A stretch of 64,000 nucleotides of DNA. Source: Branchiostoma lanceolatum (Eukaryota > Chordata > Leptocardii > Amphioxiformes > Branchiostomatidae). Positions 1 to 12,997 of the stretch are shown here, piece after piece. Each line of letters starts with the position of its first letter. Within the stretch, counting starts at the first letter, position 1. The notes beneath the pieces were generated by a model that had not been told where the DNA came from, did not search any database, and worked only from the letters and a program-made list of their open reading frames with translations. The stretch lies in NCBI RefSeq assembly GCF_035083965.1, contig NC_089724.1, positions 32,554,352 through 32,618,351 on the forward strand. The letters are read 5' to 3'. The translations under genes and the position numbers were made by a program.

Positions 1-290
1 AGTAGCTGACCCTTATCGAACGATTATGGACATAATAACTTGAGGAATTATTATTTGTTACTATTATTTATTCATTATTGATCTATTCTTTGTATTATTG
101 ATATAATTTTAAGTCACCTTGGTTGACCAAGTATTAGTTATCTATTGTTATGTTGACCCCTTGACATGCCTACATCTCGACCTCTATGAAAAGCTAGCGG
201 CTCTGATGGCCGAATGGAGCATTTGCGAGACTAAATAAAGGCACAAATAAACAAATAAACAAACAAACAAACAAACAAGCCGATGGTTGG
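1..290 (+). mobile_element. Probable LINE 3' end with (AAAC)n tail
   Basis: AT-rich sequence ending gactaaataaaggcacaaat followed by a run of caaataaa/caaacaaa units. This resembles a non-LTR 3'UTR and tail; no coding part is visible, and the left edge is outside the window. Confidence 0.5.
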
Positions 291-415
291 ACAACTTGTT
301 GTTTAGGTACAGAAGATCATTAAGTATTGTTATCTATGCATACGAGGACATGATTTGCATAGTCAGTGAGAAAGCATCATTTGGCGAAGGAATGAGGTCG
401 CGGAACTCTAGTTTA

Positions 416-1216
416 TTTTAAAACCGCGCGGAGAGAGCCAGATTTTTAACCAATGGAAAAAGAATATCAGCTCTTCTAAAATGAATAATGCATTCATTGT
501 CTGTAACTTGTTGTCCCCTTGTTTATCGCCGTGCCAACATGAATATTAATACAGAAGTCTTTGATGAAGAACAGTGCTAGGGTTACCAATTATTAATGAT
601 ATGCCCTACTTATAATGATGACAATAAGACAAAAGTTAATGCAATCAATTACATGTAAGTCGAATATTACCCTGCCACACCCAAGTACCGATACTTTCAA
701 TGTACTTTTATCTTGTCCAGATTCCTTATAGGCCAATACATTCATTTGTGGTAAAATAGACCTAGATTGTTAATTATGTTATCTGTACATTGCCATACAT
801 TGTCACTGATGCAATTGTTGTGCAATAAATCATTCATTCATTCATTATCGTTCGTCAAGAGTCTTTCTCCTTCTAGTGCTCTTCTCGAGGGGCTCGAATC
901 GCTATAGATAATTTGAATATCACAATAAGGATTAACGTCAGCTACATGTACTTTTAAAAGATACTAGCTTGTGTGCAATTTAGAAAAACATGATGAAGTA
1001 CGCGGTGACGAATTGCATTTGAAATGCGTCATTCGTGACGCTTCCAGACAACTTGACTTCATTCTGTTTATGTCGCTAGAGATAAACCTATTTCATTGCT
1101 TAGTAGATGTATAAGGGAGAGTCGTGACTAAGGACCATACATATGACGTTCTTTATTGCTCATGAAAACTGGCTTTAGCATAATACACCTCGACATGTGG
1201 ACATGACCCAAAGTGG
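416..1216. repeat. Dispersed repeat, copy 1 (pair at 18128)
   Basis: The segments aaccgcgcggagagagcc ... gaagaacagtgctagggtta (about 421-590) and gacgttctttattgctcatg ... gacatgtggacatg (about 1120-1215) recur in the same order at 18131-18290 and 18541-18645. The middle differs by a LINE tail insertion and divergence. Nature unknown; not coding in either copy. Confidence 0.7.
591..846 (+). mobile_element. LINE 3' tail insertion
   Basis: AT-rich block ending gtgcaataaatcattcattcattcatt, like the 3' end of a non-LTR element with a short tandem tail. It interrupts a repeat whose other copy (near 18291) lacks it, so its limits can be read from the empty site. Confidence 0.65.
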
Positions 1217-1272
1217 ACAATAATTTGGACCAAGACAACACAACTTGTTTGCTGTGTATCCGGAATATGGCC

Positions 1273-4200
1273 TTAGAATTCAAGACTACCGTTTGACTGA
1301 TTTCGAAGAGATTTCTGAATATCCCTCCACTGTTTGTAGATCTCTTCCTTCGGGGTACCCCACCACCTGTCGATGAGTTTCCAGAGACCTCCTGCTGTGA
1401 CCATGAGGTATTCTCTGTTCTCGGGATAGATACTGGCGGTGTGGTGTCCAAACACGTAGGACTGTAACGCCCTGGCAACAACACAGTAGTACAGGACATC
1501 CCACTCTACCGGCGTCAGAGCACGAACGCTTTCGAATCCTGTAGATAGACAAACCGCATTCAACTTAGCAGTTGAAAAATATATAACTGTAAAAAACACA
1601 AGCAAATGGACAGACCAAAAACAACACCTTCCCTCAATAGTCAATACATTGATGAAGGTTAGACATCCAGGTAGTAAGATACGCCAAAAATAGTTACTCA
1701 AGCAACTGGATAAAATTTTTGAAACAGTCAGACGTTTCAGACAGCATCCGCTGCCTTCCAGTCCTTATCGTTAGTCACTGACAAAAGACAGCGGATGCTG
1801 TCTGAAACGTCTGACTGTTTCAAAATTTTATCCAGTTGCTTGAGTAACTATTTTTGGTGTAACACCTTCCCTCGAATTAGTAGCCTACTCTATGGACTCT
1901 CTCTGACATGTTTGATTTATGAGTAGACTACCAACTCTGACCTGCCACTTCCTGAATTTGACCTTTGGGGTTATCTTCTGTCACTTTTGACCCAACCTGC
2001 TGTTAGTGGATTCTCACTTGTCATAGGGACACCATCACGGACTGCATTTCGTAGTTCAAGCGTGTTTTCCGATATCTACAAACCAACGCAAATAATCTGC
2101 ATTAAGCATGTATAGCTAAAAGAAGAGAATATCAGAAGACTGCTTAAATAAAAACAAAAACGATGTGTACGCTTAAGCAACGGTCCATTAAAATGCAAAT
2201 GAAGGGCACCAACATGGCAGTCGGCACCTGCCTGCTTCGTTGAATGGGGGCGAGGGTTGGGATCCCACTTCTGACACCATACTATGTTCTTGTTATGGAG
2301 ACGCAGACTGAGACAGGAACATGCTTTTCACTGCATCGATGCTTTAATCTAGTCTCTACCAGATTGACTACACCGGCTATCAGGGAGAATATTTGCCTTG
2401 AGAGTTTGGCCACCACAAGTTTTCATTTGCAGACGCGGCCATTTCCGAGGGGGAAATGTTAACCTTCCCGTGAACTGAATCTCCTGACAAATTATTCCCT
2501 TTTTTTGCCGAATTCTACAATCCGTACCCCCATAGGAAGGCCTGGTACAGGCTAGCTTTGGTTCACAAGGGTTAGTAGAGGGACTTGACAAGCAGGAACA
2601 AAGAGGTGGTTTTTGAGCCTCGAATTTCTTTAGTAGAGGCTGACTATTCGTAGTTCTTGGGCTAGTCTATTACAAAGATCTAGAGGGGTGCCTTACTAAT
2701 AATACAACACTACCTACCTGCCAAAAAGTGTCCTCCGAAAGTGATTGGATCATTCGGGTCTCTCACTGCAGACATTAGATACATTAGGCCGACGGCAAGG
2801 TCAAACACGTACGGGTTGAAAATGATGAGATCGAAATCCAGGAGGCCACAGATCCTGTACTTCCCTGGATGTGTGGGTTCTTCTTCAACGAGCACATTCT
2901 GGTCGTTGAAATCTCCATGTACTGCACCTGAGAGAGAAAGGTTGGTAGAATGTAATTCTGCATACATCCGTGAGTACAATGCAGGGTAAAACGTCGTATG
3001 TTTGCATCGTGGACGTTGCTAGCTATACATTGTGATAGTGTTGTTGGAACTAATCATGTGTACACATTATTAAATAGATTGACTTTTAAAATCCGACTTT
3101 TCAGACCATAATATTGCTTGGGTTTCCTTTAAGTGTGACAGGTCGTTCAGTGTAATATAACCCGCTGCCGCGATACGTGCCTATGAAGCTGGTGTGTTAC
3201 GCCAAAGGGCGTCATACCGGCTTTACAGATACGTCAACAGAAGCTGATCTGGTTCGCCGAAGGGTGGTTATACGAGCTATACAGATACAGGTGTGCAATT
3301 CGTCTTGATATTCTAAGGAACTGACCTTGTGGCAGCTCATCCATGCGAGACAACACCTTTTCTCCAAAGGTGTGCACAATCTTTCTGATTTCGTCCTTGA
3401 TTCGCTCATCCTTGAGACAGTGCAGGTATTTAACCAGACTGGGGAGACCAGCCAAGCTCCATAGATTGTCGGGCCGGCGGAGTGCTGGGTGGAAGAAATC
3501 CTACAAAGGAGGAATGAGTTTTTATTGTCGCTGCCTCTATTTAAAGTTTCCTGCTTTTCTCGATTTAGTCATTATTGCAAAATTTCTCGCCAATTCTGTC
3601 TATGCGATACCAACCTTTCCATCCTGCATGTCTCCGGTTACACCATTTATCCTCTGCCTCACACCCTGTCACTCTGCAATATTCAAATAACTACGGACAC
3701 GCACGCGAACAAACAAATATACACACAGACCGAAAACAATACCTCCGTTTTCACGGAAGTAATAACAACTATACAGTGAGCGGAGGCAACAGAAAGCAAC
3801 TACAACTCACCAAGCAATAGATATCACATGTTATGTTATTATGATGAAAGAACTCGTGAAAGGGCTATACTAGCGGTCTCTTAAAGCAGTCAATGAAACT
3901 ATGAAAAACTTTGGGCCATCAATGACAGACAAGTCAAGTCCATCAGAGTGCCCATAAGACACAACTCAATATCATGGACAAACACATCTTATTCGTGTCA
4001 ATGAGCACTACCACGCCAAATGTGCCCGCGTTAAAAACAACTGTGTCTTTCTCAAGCAAGGCTTTGAATACCTTTGATACATTTTCTAAGTCCAGCAAGT
4101 CTCTAATCGACTGTAGGTATGGACCTTAGAGATAGACCATTTATCGCACTAAGTTGTTGACAAAATATTGCAGAATGAACACAATGAATAAAGATCATAG

Positions 4201-6500
4201 TTGATAACAGAGTGGGGCATGTACTCTGATTTCTGATGATAAATGTCTACATCGAAGTTTGTTGGGTTTGACGCATCTCTATATGAAGACAATACGTGCA
4301 CTTACCTGCAAAGCTTCTTGCACTTTGGCTAGGAAGACGCCAGAATCATAGGCCAGAGACAGGGTCATAGGGACATCGTAGAGAATGCTCCCGGGTAGGT
4401 AGGTCGAAAGACGCACCATGTTTTCAGAACATGGACCTGTATCGGATGGGAGAAACAATGTAGCGGCAACAAAGAATATTTCTTTCATCATTCAGGCCAT
4501 GTTGATTTGATTATATGGATGACATCCTCTCAGAACCCCAAAAGTGATGCGACTGTGCGAATAAAAACAGTCTGGCAAAAAAAGTCCATCCTTATGAAAT
4601 CTACGTGGTCAGGAAGTGTGAGCAAAACTAAACACACAGAGTATGGTGTACCGAATAATAGATTCTTCATTTTTGTCCTTTCACATCTTCTTCTTTGACT
4701 TCGGCATTCTACGACATTAGTATCCACTTTTCCGGAATACTATTTTCAATTTACAGCATATATTTTCCCTTTTTGCAGCTGATTTTAAGTACAGCCGAAA
4801 ACCTTTTATTTTGAAATAGACGAAATTTGATACGCGCGGGGCGGTCATCCATATGGTCAAATCAACATGGCCTCACCCATTATTGACTTCGCCCGCAGCC
4901 TACAGAATATACATGTACCTTGGGGAGACCAAACCGGGCTGAGGTTTCCACTTTTGTGGGCGTGGCCTCTAACCAGCTGTCAGCCAAACAGAGAATCTGC
5001 TTTATGCTTAGGTCCCAATTGGAAAAAGAGGCCCCACCGGGTAGTTCGTGGGCTGTTTTTTTTCGCGCTTTCGGACTTGAGCCCCACGTGGCCGCGTGGG
5101 ACAACCTGCGGCTGCCGGGATTTTTGGCCGGGCCCCGGCCGAGCCCCGAGATGAGTTTAACTCGGACTTAGATTCAATCGTGCGAGCTCCAGAAGGTAAC
5201 ACACACACCCCGTAACCGGCAGTCCGGCCGGGACTACACCCCCGACGGCACCGGTGCCATTGGGACTGTAGCATTACTAAAGAAGATATTCCCGTTGCTT
5301 GAGTAACTGTTACCTTGGGTATGAAAGAACATTTGAGTAGTCGTCAATCATCTGCACATACCGTTGTCGTTTCCCCGCAGACTTTCCAAACTCATGACCT
5401 CCCCGCGAAGGTTGGGTACTGCTTGAGGCACCGGAAATCCTTTGTGTTCCAAGAACGTCGTCATTTGGGTCTGTGCCTCGAATACATCTGGATAGGATGG
5501 AGCAAAAGATAGCCTGACTTATGATATGGTCACATTTCAAACCAGGCTCCGGCCGGTTTGATTGCGGGTATGAAGAAATATACACAAATTATACTGACTA
5601 ATTGTTTTTAGCGTCTTGTGTGTTTTCATATCACAAGTGCCAGTATCAACAGATCTAGAGATGGGATAATGGTGGCATAAACTTCTGGTACATTATGACA
5701 AATAGTCGACTGATCCTACCTCCGTCAAAACGTAGAAATGCAAAATAAGAAAATAAAAATGAGAGCCATGCAGCTAGCATCTCATTTCCTAAACCACTAA
5801 TTACCATGCGTTCAGGATCGGTCTATTGCCGACACTAATAATCATGTGTCACGTGATCTAGGTGATTGGTCTCTTGAATTCTTGCGACTGCAGTAAGACA
5901 GTAGAAATTTTTGTGTGTGCGTGTTGAAACAAAATTTTAACTCTAAAATATGTTATCAAGTTCATGACAATGGTAATAATAGCAATCAGAGTCACGATTC
6001 TAAGTAAACATGCGCAGTGAAAAGCATTGTGGGTAATATGTCAAAGGTGAAGGCCCCTAACATGTAAACAGTTCCTGTCTGACTATTGTCTCGATTTGTA
6101 TAACAATGTCCAGACGTGTTTATTAATGTCTCAGAGGCCTTCACTTTGACATATTGCCCACAATTCATTTCACTGCATTCACATGCGTACTTAGAATCGT
6201 GAGCCCCCTTATTTGGACGGACAACATACACCCACGGCCATACATTTCATACTAAAACGTAATCCGAACAAAATTACCTCTATTTCTGGAAAAAGTACCG
6301 TTGGTAACTTTTAATGTGTATCCGTAAGGCCAAGAGACGTCGTCCTCAACTTTTACATGGAAATTCAAATCAATGTAACTATTCATTGGCCTCAGAGATT
6401 TAACTTTGAACCCGTAACGCTCTTCTATGAGTCGTCTTGCTTCTTCCTCTGTCAAACTGGGTTTCTCAACTGTCTCCCCTGTGCTGTCTGTTTGGTCCAT
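1273..6500 (-). CDS. HYKK: Hydroxylysine kinase (HYKK/AGPHD1), six exons
   Basis: Aminoglycoside-phosphotransferase-fold kinase that in vertebrates phosphorylates 5-hydroxy-L-lysine using GTP, in lysine/collagen breakdown. Coding exons in transcript order are 6299-6500, 5362-5487, 4306-4436, 3326-3500, 2718-2927 and 1273-1538; they sum to 1110 nt (369 aa plus stop), close to the vertebrate length of about 373. All introns are GT-AG and phases agree. Seen in the protein: an N-terminal EEARRLIEERYGFKVKSLRP segment; HGDFNDQN near residues 215-222, the catalytic loop with Asp217 and Asn222; LLDFD near 240-244, the metal-binding Asp; and the family-typical C-terminal IYPENREYLMVTA. The start is the first ATG of the first exon (MDQTDSTGE). 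Introns hold MITEs and a foldback repeat. No disabling mutation seen. The family call is firm; substrate is by homology. Confidence 0.93.
1681..1860. mobile_element. Foldback MITE-like hairpin in HYKK 3' flank/intron 5
   Basis: Arms of about 72 bp (1681-1753 and 1789-1860) are near-perfect reverse complements, from acgccaaaaatagttactca to gcatccgctg, around a 35-bp loop. The gttactcaagcaactggata motif of its arm also recurs alone at 12796 and, reversed, at 5296. A direct copy of aacaccttccctc sits on both sides (1623 and 1861). Confidence 0.85.
3188..3300. repeat. Two tandem ~50-bp units (agctggtgtgttacgcc family)
   Basis: Units beginning gaagctggtgtgttacgcc and gaagctgatctggttcgcc each end in a tacagatac motif. 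The same unit occurs twice in tandem, inverted, at 28809-28916. Intron 4 of HYKK. Confidence 0.75.
4495..4872. mobile_element. MITE, TIR ggccatgttgatttga (gatgacatcc family)
   Basis: Left end ggccatgttgatttgattat followed by atggatgacatcc; right end is the reverse complement with two differences. 378 bp, intron 2 of HYKK. Other family members are at 6643-7170 and 61229-61450, with a lone right end at about 30429-30454. Confidence 0.85.
4935..5010. repeat. Repeat shared with 33188-33303
   Basis: gaggtttccacttttgtggg then cctctaaccagctgtcagcc recurs in reverse orientation at 33240-33303. The 4873-5290 interval around it is GC-rich and otherwise unassigned. Confidence 0.65.
5992..6203. mobile_element. 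MITE, TIR cacgattctaagtaaacatg
   Basis: Left arm 5993-6060 (cacgattctaag ... aaggtgaaggcccc) pairs with right arm 6136-6203. Related copies at 17300-17495 and, more diverged, 59019-59170. Lies in HYKK intron 1. Confidence 0.8.
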
Positions 6501-6642
6501 GTCTCCCGTTGCTATTCACTCAGGCTATTGCTGTACACTCCCGTTGCTGTTCAATCGTCTTATGCAGGCTTTTCCCAGTTGACAGCTGCACTGCTCAAAG
6601 GGGTGAATATTTGCAAAATAGTTAATCATACTCAAGCGTTAT

Positions 6643-7170
6643 TCCATACTGCCTTGATTATATGGATGACATCCGCGCGCATCAGTTTTCGTCCGTTTCC
6701 CCCCAAAAATGTAGCTTCCGATGCAGACTCAACCCGGCTGTTTTCTTTTTCAAGTTATTGTTTTTATACTATTATATTTTTTTCTTATTGTATTATTCCC
6801 GGCCAGCAATAAGAAAAAAATATAATAGTATAAAAACAATAACTTGAAAAAGAAAACAGCTGGGTTGAGTCTGCATCGGAGGCTACCAAAAATGCGACTA
6901 TAGTGAAATCATGCAAAGAAGCTGCAAAAAGACCAAACATGTGGTGGGCTTAAAGTAAAAAAAAATATACTAAAGAGCGAAGTCTTCCAAAGTCATAGAA
7001 GAAGATGTGAAATGACAATAATAAAGGATTTTAAGTCATTTGTAAAACCTTCCTGAACACTTAAATGTCATAATGAAGACAAAGTTTCGTAGGCCCAACT
7101 TTTCGTTCGCACACTCGCTTTGGGGTGCTTAAATTATGTCATCCATTCTGTAATCAAATCAGTACGGCCT
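6643..7170. mobile_element. MITE of gatgacatcc family holding a long hairpin
   Basis: Ends ccatactgccttgattatat (left) and gtaatcaaatcagtacgg (right) pair as terminal inverted repeats. Inside, 6711-6790 and 6807-6886 form an almost perfect 80-bp stem with a 16-nt loop. Confidence 0.8.
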
Positions 7171-7199
7171 TACTGTTTCATCAGTTTTGTTCACCAACG

Positions 7200-8260
7200 T
7201 TACATCTGATAAATGTACAAGTAAAGATGATGCGCCGCTGAATAGCTACTTGTCTGCCAATGTTGTCTGCTTTAACAGTGTTAAAAAAGATAAAGATTAA
7301 TGAAAATGGATTTACAGAGAATTTACTGATGAAGGTTCATATAAAGCGAGTCTGCTATATCTAGAAAGTGGAAAACGTCTCAAATTTACTGGCATGAAAA
7401 AGGTTTCCGACTATCACGAATGACATAAATGACAATAGTAAAACACAGCTTATGGCTATCTGTGTTCTCTGGCTTTCTACTCAAACAGTAGAAATTGGTT
7501 ACAGGTACAAAAATACATATCTTGTACCTGTAGCTAATTAACCATTACCAGTTTAAAATAGAAAGAAACAACTTTGCTTGTAACAAAATAGTAACGTTAC
7601 CCCTCACATAACAGTCTGTCTGAAGTACGACAATATCAAGGTCAATATAACGTCTTTTGTTGTATCATAATAAACATCGTCAGCCTTATACACCTGTTCA
7701 GTCTTGCCAGACTTACGTCTACGTTGTCCTCAACCCTTAATAAAGATAGCGGCTCCATTGATGTAAAAACTCACCGGCCGACGTTTGGATAAAACTATGT
7801 ATCATAGCCTGTGAATGGCACCAACAGCTGCTTGAGGCATTTTTTAGTTGTCTGCATGTACAGCGCAGGGGTGTTAGGGAAGGGTGACCTTTGACAAGGA
7901 ACACCCGTCCCGCCATACCTTCCACCTGGTTCAGTGGACAAACATACTAAATAGATAAACAAGTAAAAAGAATAGACTGATACGAGGGGTGATCAATACG
8001 TCCTGGGCCCCAAACGTCGTGTTTTACATGCATGTAAAAGACTATTCAAACAATGCATAAATTATATACAATACTACTAGAAAGGCAATATTTGCTAGAG
8101 CAAATGCAACATATTTTATCCAATTCCCTTCCTGCATCCACAAAAAAAAAGACTTTTTCATAAGCTTATATCGGCGTGCATGCCGTTTTTCATTGTGGTC
8201 ATAAGGGAAGAGACAATATATAACAGATTACGTCATTTAAGCCACAATTTCAACAATGTA
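7200..8260. other. Intergenic stretch, nothing recognised
   Basis: AT-rich, no convincing exon on either strand. A 62-codon frame at 7737-7925 (minus) has no recognisable domain. Confidence 0.5.
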
Positions 8261-8729
8261 AATCTATAAACATATGTCATAACACATACATAGCGTAAAA
8301 CGCACTTTTTCATCACTGCAAATGTCTTTTTAATGCATTTTAACCAGTCTACATTGATTTTTAATTCAGCAGCAACACTGCGATTTCCAATAACCTGATT
8401 AGCTGGGCTTCAAACGCAAATGTGTCGCACACCAGTGTAACGTTAACCGCAAGGGAAAATTTGTTGAAAATCCGTAGAATTGTTTCCATTCTTTGTCGCA
8501 AACTGGCGCGGCCCATGGAGACCACTTTACTGCATTGTCCACTCGGCGTTATCGGAAGATCACAAAACAACACATACCTGTAGTCTCTACCTGACCATTC
8601 AGTGGACTGTCCCGACAACGCTGAACGCTACATTCAGGAGAACTTCCTACATTTTACTGTTAGATTCAGTAAGCTTGTACGCTAAATCCTGACACTTCCA
8701 AACGCATTGCGCAAAGCCTAAGGCTATTG

Positions 8730-8863
8730 GCAGGACGATCCTGTCAGCAGTACAAAAATTTGCACTGCTGACAGGATCGTCCTGTCAGCAGTGCAAAAAT
8801 TTGTACTCCTGGCAGGACGATCCTGTCAGCAGTACAAAAATTCTACTGCTGACAGGATTATCC
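8730..8863. repeat. Array of alternating palindromic ~45-bp units
   Basis: ggcaggacgatcctgtcagc followed by agtacaaaaattt appears three times forward and at least twice reversed, so each unit faces its neighbour head to head. Confidence 0.85.
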
Positions 8864-9342
8864 ATTTTTTTCAATGCATTTTTGCAACCAATCAGAAGGT
8901 TATTCGTGGCGTCGGAAAAATGACATCACTCGGAGACTCGAGCTCGGCATTCGACCAATTTCGACTTTATTCGTCTTTTTCAAGAATGACAGAGAGTCGG
9001 ACCACTGGTCCGTTTAAGTATTTTCTGTGTCATTCCAGTGCAGGGCGCTCTCAGTCAATTAGCCAATCAGAGTGTTTTCATAGAGAAATGTCGATTGAAC
9101 TCCCCTTAGGAGATTGCATCTACAAAATGTACCATGATCACACGCTATTTATCACTTATTCAGACCTCTGGGCATTTCTGGATGTGCTAGTCTTGATTGT
9201 TAGTGTTACAGCCCCTGCCACTGACTTTGAACTTAAGTGAATGAAAGATTTGACAAATATAGTGAATCCAGTGGACTTGGTACTAGTATCCAGTTTATCG
9301 TGAACTCGTGCAGGCTCTCTACGGGGCTGAAGGAGGCTCCGC

Positions 9343-9474
9343 CCCCGGGTCAACTTTGGCACCCGGTAGTAATTTTATGTGGCTGGAGTTAAGTTCACGA
9401 TCTCGTGAAAGGCTTATTAACTCCAGCCCAGTAAAACTACGTATACTCCCGGCTACCAAAGTTGACCCGGGCGG
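9343..9474. repeat. Foldback repeat downstream of Kazal gene
   Basis: gcccccgggtcaactttgg ... ctggagttaa pairs with ttaactccagcc ... accaaagttgacccgggc across a small loop, arms about 55-60 bp with mismatches. Confidence 0.75.
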
Positions 9475-9511
9475 CGGAGAACTCGTGGGACGCCGAAGAG
9501 AGTTGGTGAAG

Positions 9512-12500
9512 TTAGCCGGTCAGAGGAGCTCGGGTTGCCCACCACACTGCGAGCTCGGCGCAGGTCATGCCCTCCTCCCCCACAGCGTACAGGTCCATCC
9601 CGGCCAGCAGCCAGAAACACCGCGCCTTCTCAAAGAAACACCTAAGTAGGAACGTTCGTAGTTAGCTGAGTGCAACTTTTTTTACTTTCGTGTACGGAGT
9701 CTAAAGTTGTTTTCGGTCTGTCTGTTTGTGTTTGTCCGTAACTATTTTAGCAGATTGGTATGGAGTGCGTGAAAAAAATGACCACTAACGTTCACACTAA
9801 GGTCAGACTTGCCGGAATGGCAGGAAGTACAGTTCAGAGTTGGTGGAACTAGTCGTTACTCAGACATAACAGACAGTCCATGGAACAATCGTTTATGATC
9901 AATCGTTTCAGTCTTATATTAAATGGTAGAATTCGAAGATAGTCGTGCTCGACTCAGAGTGCTGACCTGTTCCCGTAGGTATTGCCGTCTACTCCACATA
10001 TCGGGTTAAACTCCTTCAAACAGACGTAATCAGGGTCGCAGTAGTCAATGTCATCCTCCTGTGCGTCCGAGTCGACCACCTTGGCAGTAAGGTGCAGTTT
10101 GGAACCTGTTGGTGGGGAGGCGCTCTTGCACAGTCCGTCGTGTACCTTGATGGGCGCCTCTTCTCCGTGCATTGCCATTCTGGAGGTTGTTATCCACAAT
10201 TACGTGGTGAGAACAGTGCAGTGCAATTCATGGTCGAACAATTGATCTAGCACGTAGTTTGATTAGAATAAGTATACCTCACTTTGACGTTCCATACGTA
10301 AAAGGAGACTGTTAAACGTTACATAGTACTCCTTGAAAGTACTTTGTAATATATCACTGGACTGCGCCTGAGTTGCGCCAAATTGACAAATGCATCAAAG
10401 GTGGCGCAAACCAATGTGTCGCCTGAAATTACGATTTTTCTTTTAGAATTGCAATTCAAAACATCTGCATTTGGCACCAATGGTCGCAAAACGGCACAAA
10501 GCGGTGCAATCACTGCAGATGTCTTTTTGATGAATTTGTACATTGTATACGTACATTGTTCATTGGATTTTAAGTCAATAGCAACGCTGTACATTCTATC
10601 TGATATAAAGCCGAAAGTGAGAATGTGACATTACGGGAGCCCATTTTGTTTGTTAAAGATCACTTATTTTACCCGTGCCCGCAAGGGAAACTGGTGAAAA
10701 TTCAGCAATAATATTAATTTGGCGCAAAATATTAGGCACAGTCTAGAGAGATATCCACTTTAGAAGTTAAGGTTACACATAAGAGACGTTGTGTGTGTGT
10801 ACTTACAGACAGACAGTAACATCCAGAACGCAGTCACTCTCGTATGTCTGTCCATCACTCGCACAGACCTGTTCGTCGTGATGAATGGGCACAGGACAGG
10901 GGTGAACCAAGCAGTCGGGATCCGGTTGCACTTCTGACGGAATCCCCATGGTGGCGCTTTCACACGGACCGTCGTGGACCTTCAGGGGCATTTCCTCTCC
11001 GTGTTGTGCCATTCTGGAGGCAGAGAGAAACGTTACAGAGCTGTTCAATAATAATTGAGCATTGTTGATGGACTAGTCGTTTTTCTAGAATCATTTTGTT
11101 CTTCTGAATAATGAATGTCACCGTGGCTGTTATAACGAAAAGTACCCCTTCCCGTTATAAAATACTCGCTTACCATGATGAAATCTAAATTGTTGCGCAT
11201 GCTCCACCGGAGATAATATGACACAGTGTGACATCAAAATTCAATCGGAAACAAGATGGCACGGGCATGACGTCAAAATCTGACATGGCGGCCCCTTGGA
11301 CGTAAACGAAAACAATACAGGTTTTGCTACTTACAGACAGGTGGAGACCTCAAACACACAGTCGCTCTGGTAGGTTTGTCCGTCACTTCCGCAGATCTCC
11401 GCATGTGGCTGTATCGGGCAAGGGTGGACCAGACAGTCTGGGGACGCCTGCAGTATGGGCTCGGTATGCTCGGTGTCGCTTCCACACGGCCCATCGTGTA
11501 GCTTGAGAGGGACCTCTTGGCCGTTCCGTGCCAAACTACTTGCAATGAAAGACATTAGACCAGTACGGCAAGTCTAAAAAAGGATACACAGTAAATGTTT
11601 AAAAAGATGAAAAGTCTGGGTTTGACAAATAACGTTATATTCTTTAACATGAATATTATATATATAGAAATCATTACGAGCATTTCTCTCATTTGTGTCT
11701 AATTGTAAAAAAATTGGAAAATATGTATGATCGCAAAAATGTAAGTCAAAATCCAAAATATATTGGGAAGCGAGGTAATCAAGCACGTTCTGTTTGTGTG
11801 TGTGATGAACAATAGTAGCCATAGGGACTCTCTTTAAAGTCTACATATGTCATAGTATCCTGGTTTTATGTATCTGGTTTGTTGTTATACATGTACGTAA
11901 ATTATTTTGTATGAGGGTCTGCATGGGGGAGGGGTACCGTCATCGCTCTATGCTAACTTCACAAAGGCAGCGGCTACGTATTACGTTAAATTCACAGACT
12001 GGCATGGCGTTACGCTTAATTCAGGCGCCCATTACACAATACGTAGAATACACCAATTACACTGTACGCTACATTTTGAGCGATTCCTGACTCTCCATCA
12101 CAATTAGCATTTAAACCAATGACAGAACGGCAATTATCGGTCCAACCAATGAGGGAGTGGCTTCATGCCCATCAAATATTTGAATTGCTATGTTGCATCA
12201 TAGTGGAAAGTACCCGGTTGTATTTCCACGTTTTGAAGGAGGTTGGCGTGGCTTTGGGTTCGTCAGTAATGGCTGCATGCTCATGCATGCTCCGGGCCTT
12301 GCATGTGTACCATTGTTGAATTCATTTTGAAAACGGAATGAAGAGAAAGAAGGGACTAAAAAGTAAAGGCACTGAACTTAAAACTTTGACGGACTGCTTA
12401 CCGACAAGCAGCCACCTGCAGAATACACTCGCTCTGGTACGTCACACCGTCACTGCCACAGATGACCTCCTCAGGCAGCGGCAGGGGACAGGGAGGGACG

Positions 12501-12912
12501 TCACAGTCAGCACACGAACCGTTGTGCAGTTTGACAGGTGCCTCCTGTCCGTTGTCTACCATGCTGATTGCAGAGAGACATCATATTAGGTGTAAGTCTA
12601 GATAAACCTGTACATACCTGTATATACCAGCATATACCAGTATATATTGCGTTTGTAAATCAAGGAACATTAAGACTTCACAGATCTAATACATCCGCGA
12701 AATATTTAGAGTTTCTCATATGTCTTGTTAAATTGTAGTTCATTTATTATGCAAATAAGATTTTGATTAACATTACAGGTATACTCCATGTAAAAGTTAC
12801 TCAAGCAACTGGATAAGTAACTTTTGAATTAAGCATCTTAATAACTGGATCCTTCATCCACACATTGCATGCTTGTTCGCTGGTCATCGCGGAAACACAG
12901 ACCAGTGAACAA

Positions 12913-12997
<85 letters not shown>

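Noticed and set aside
7737-7925. 62-codon minus-strand frame upstream of HYKK
   Set aside because: No homology recognised and no supported splice partners; chance frame.
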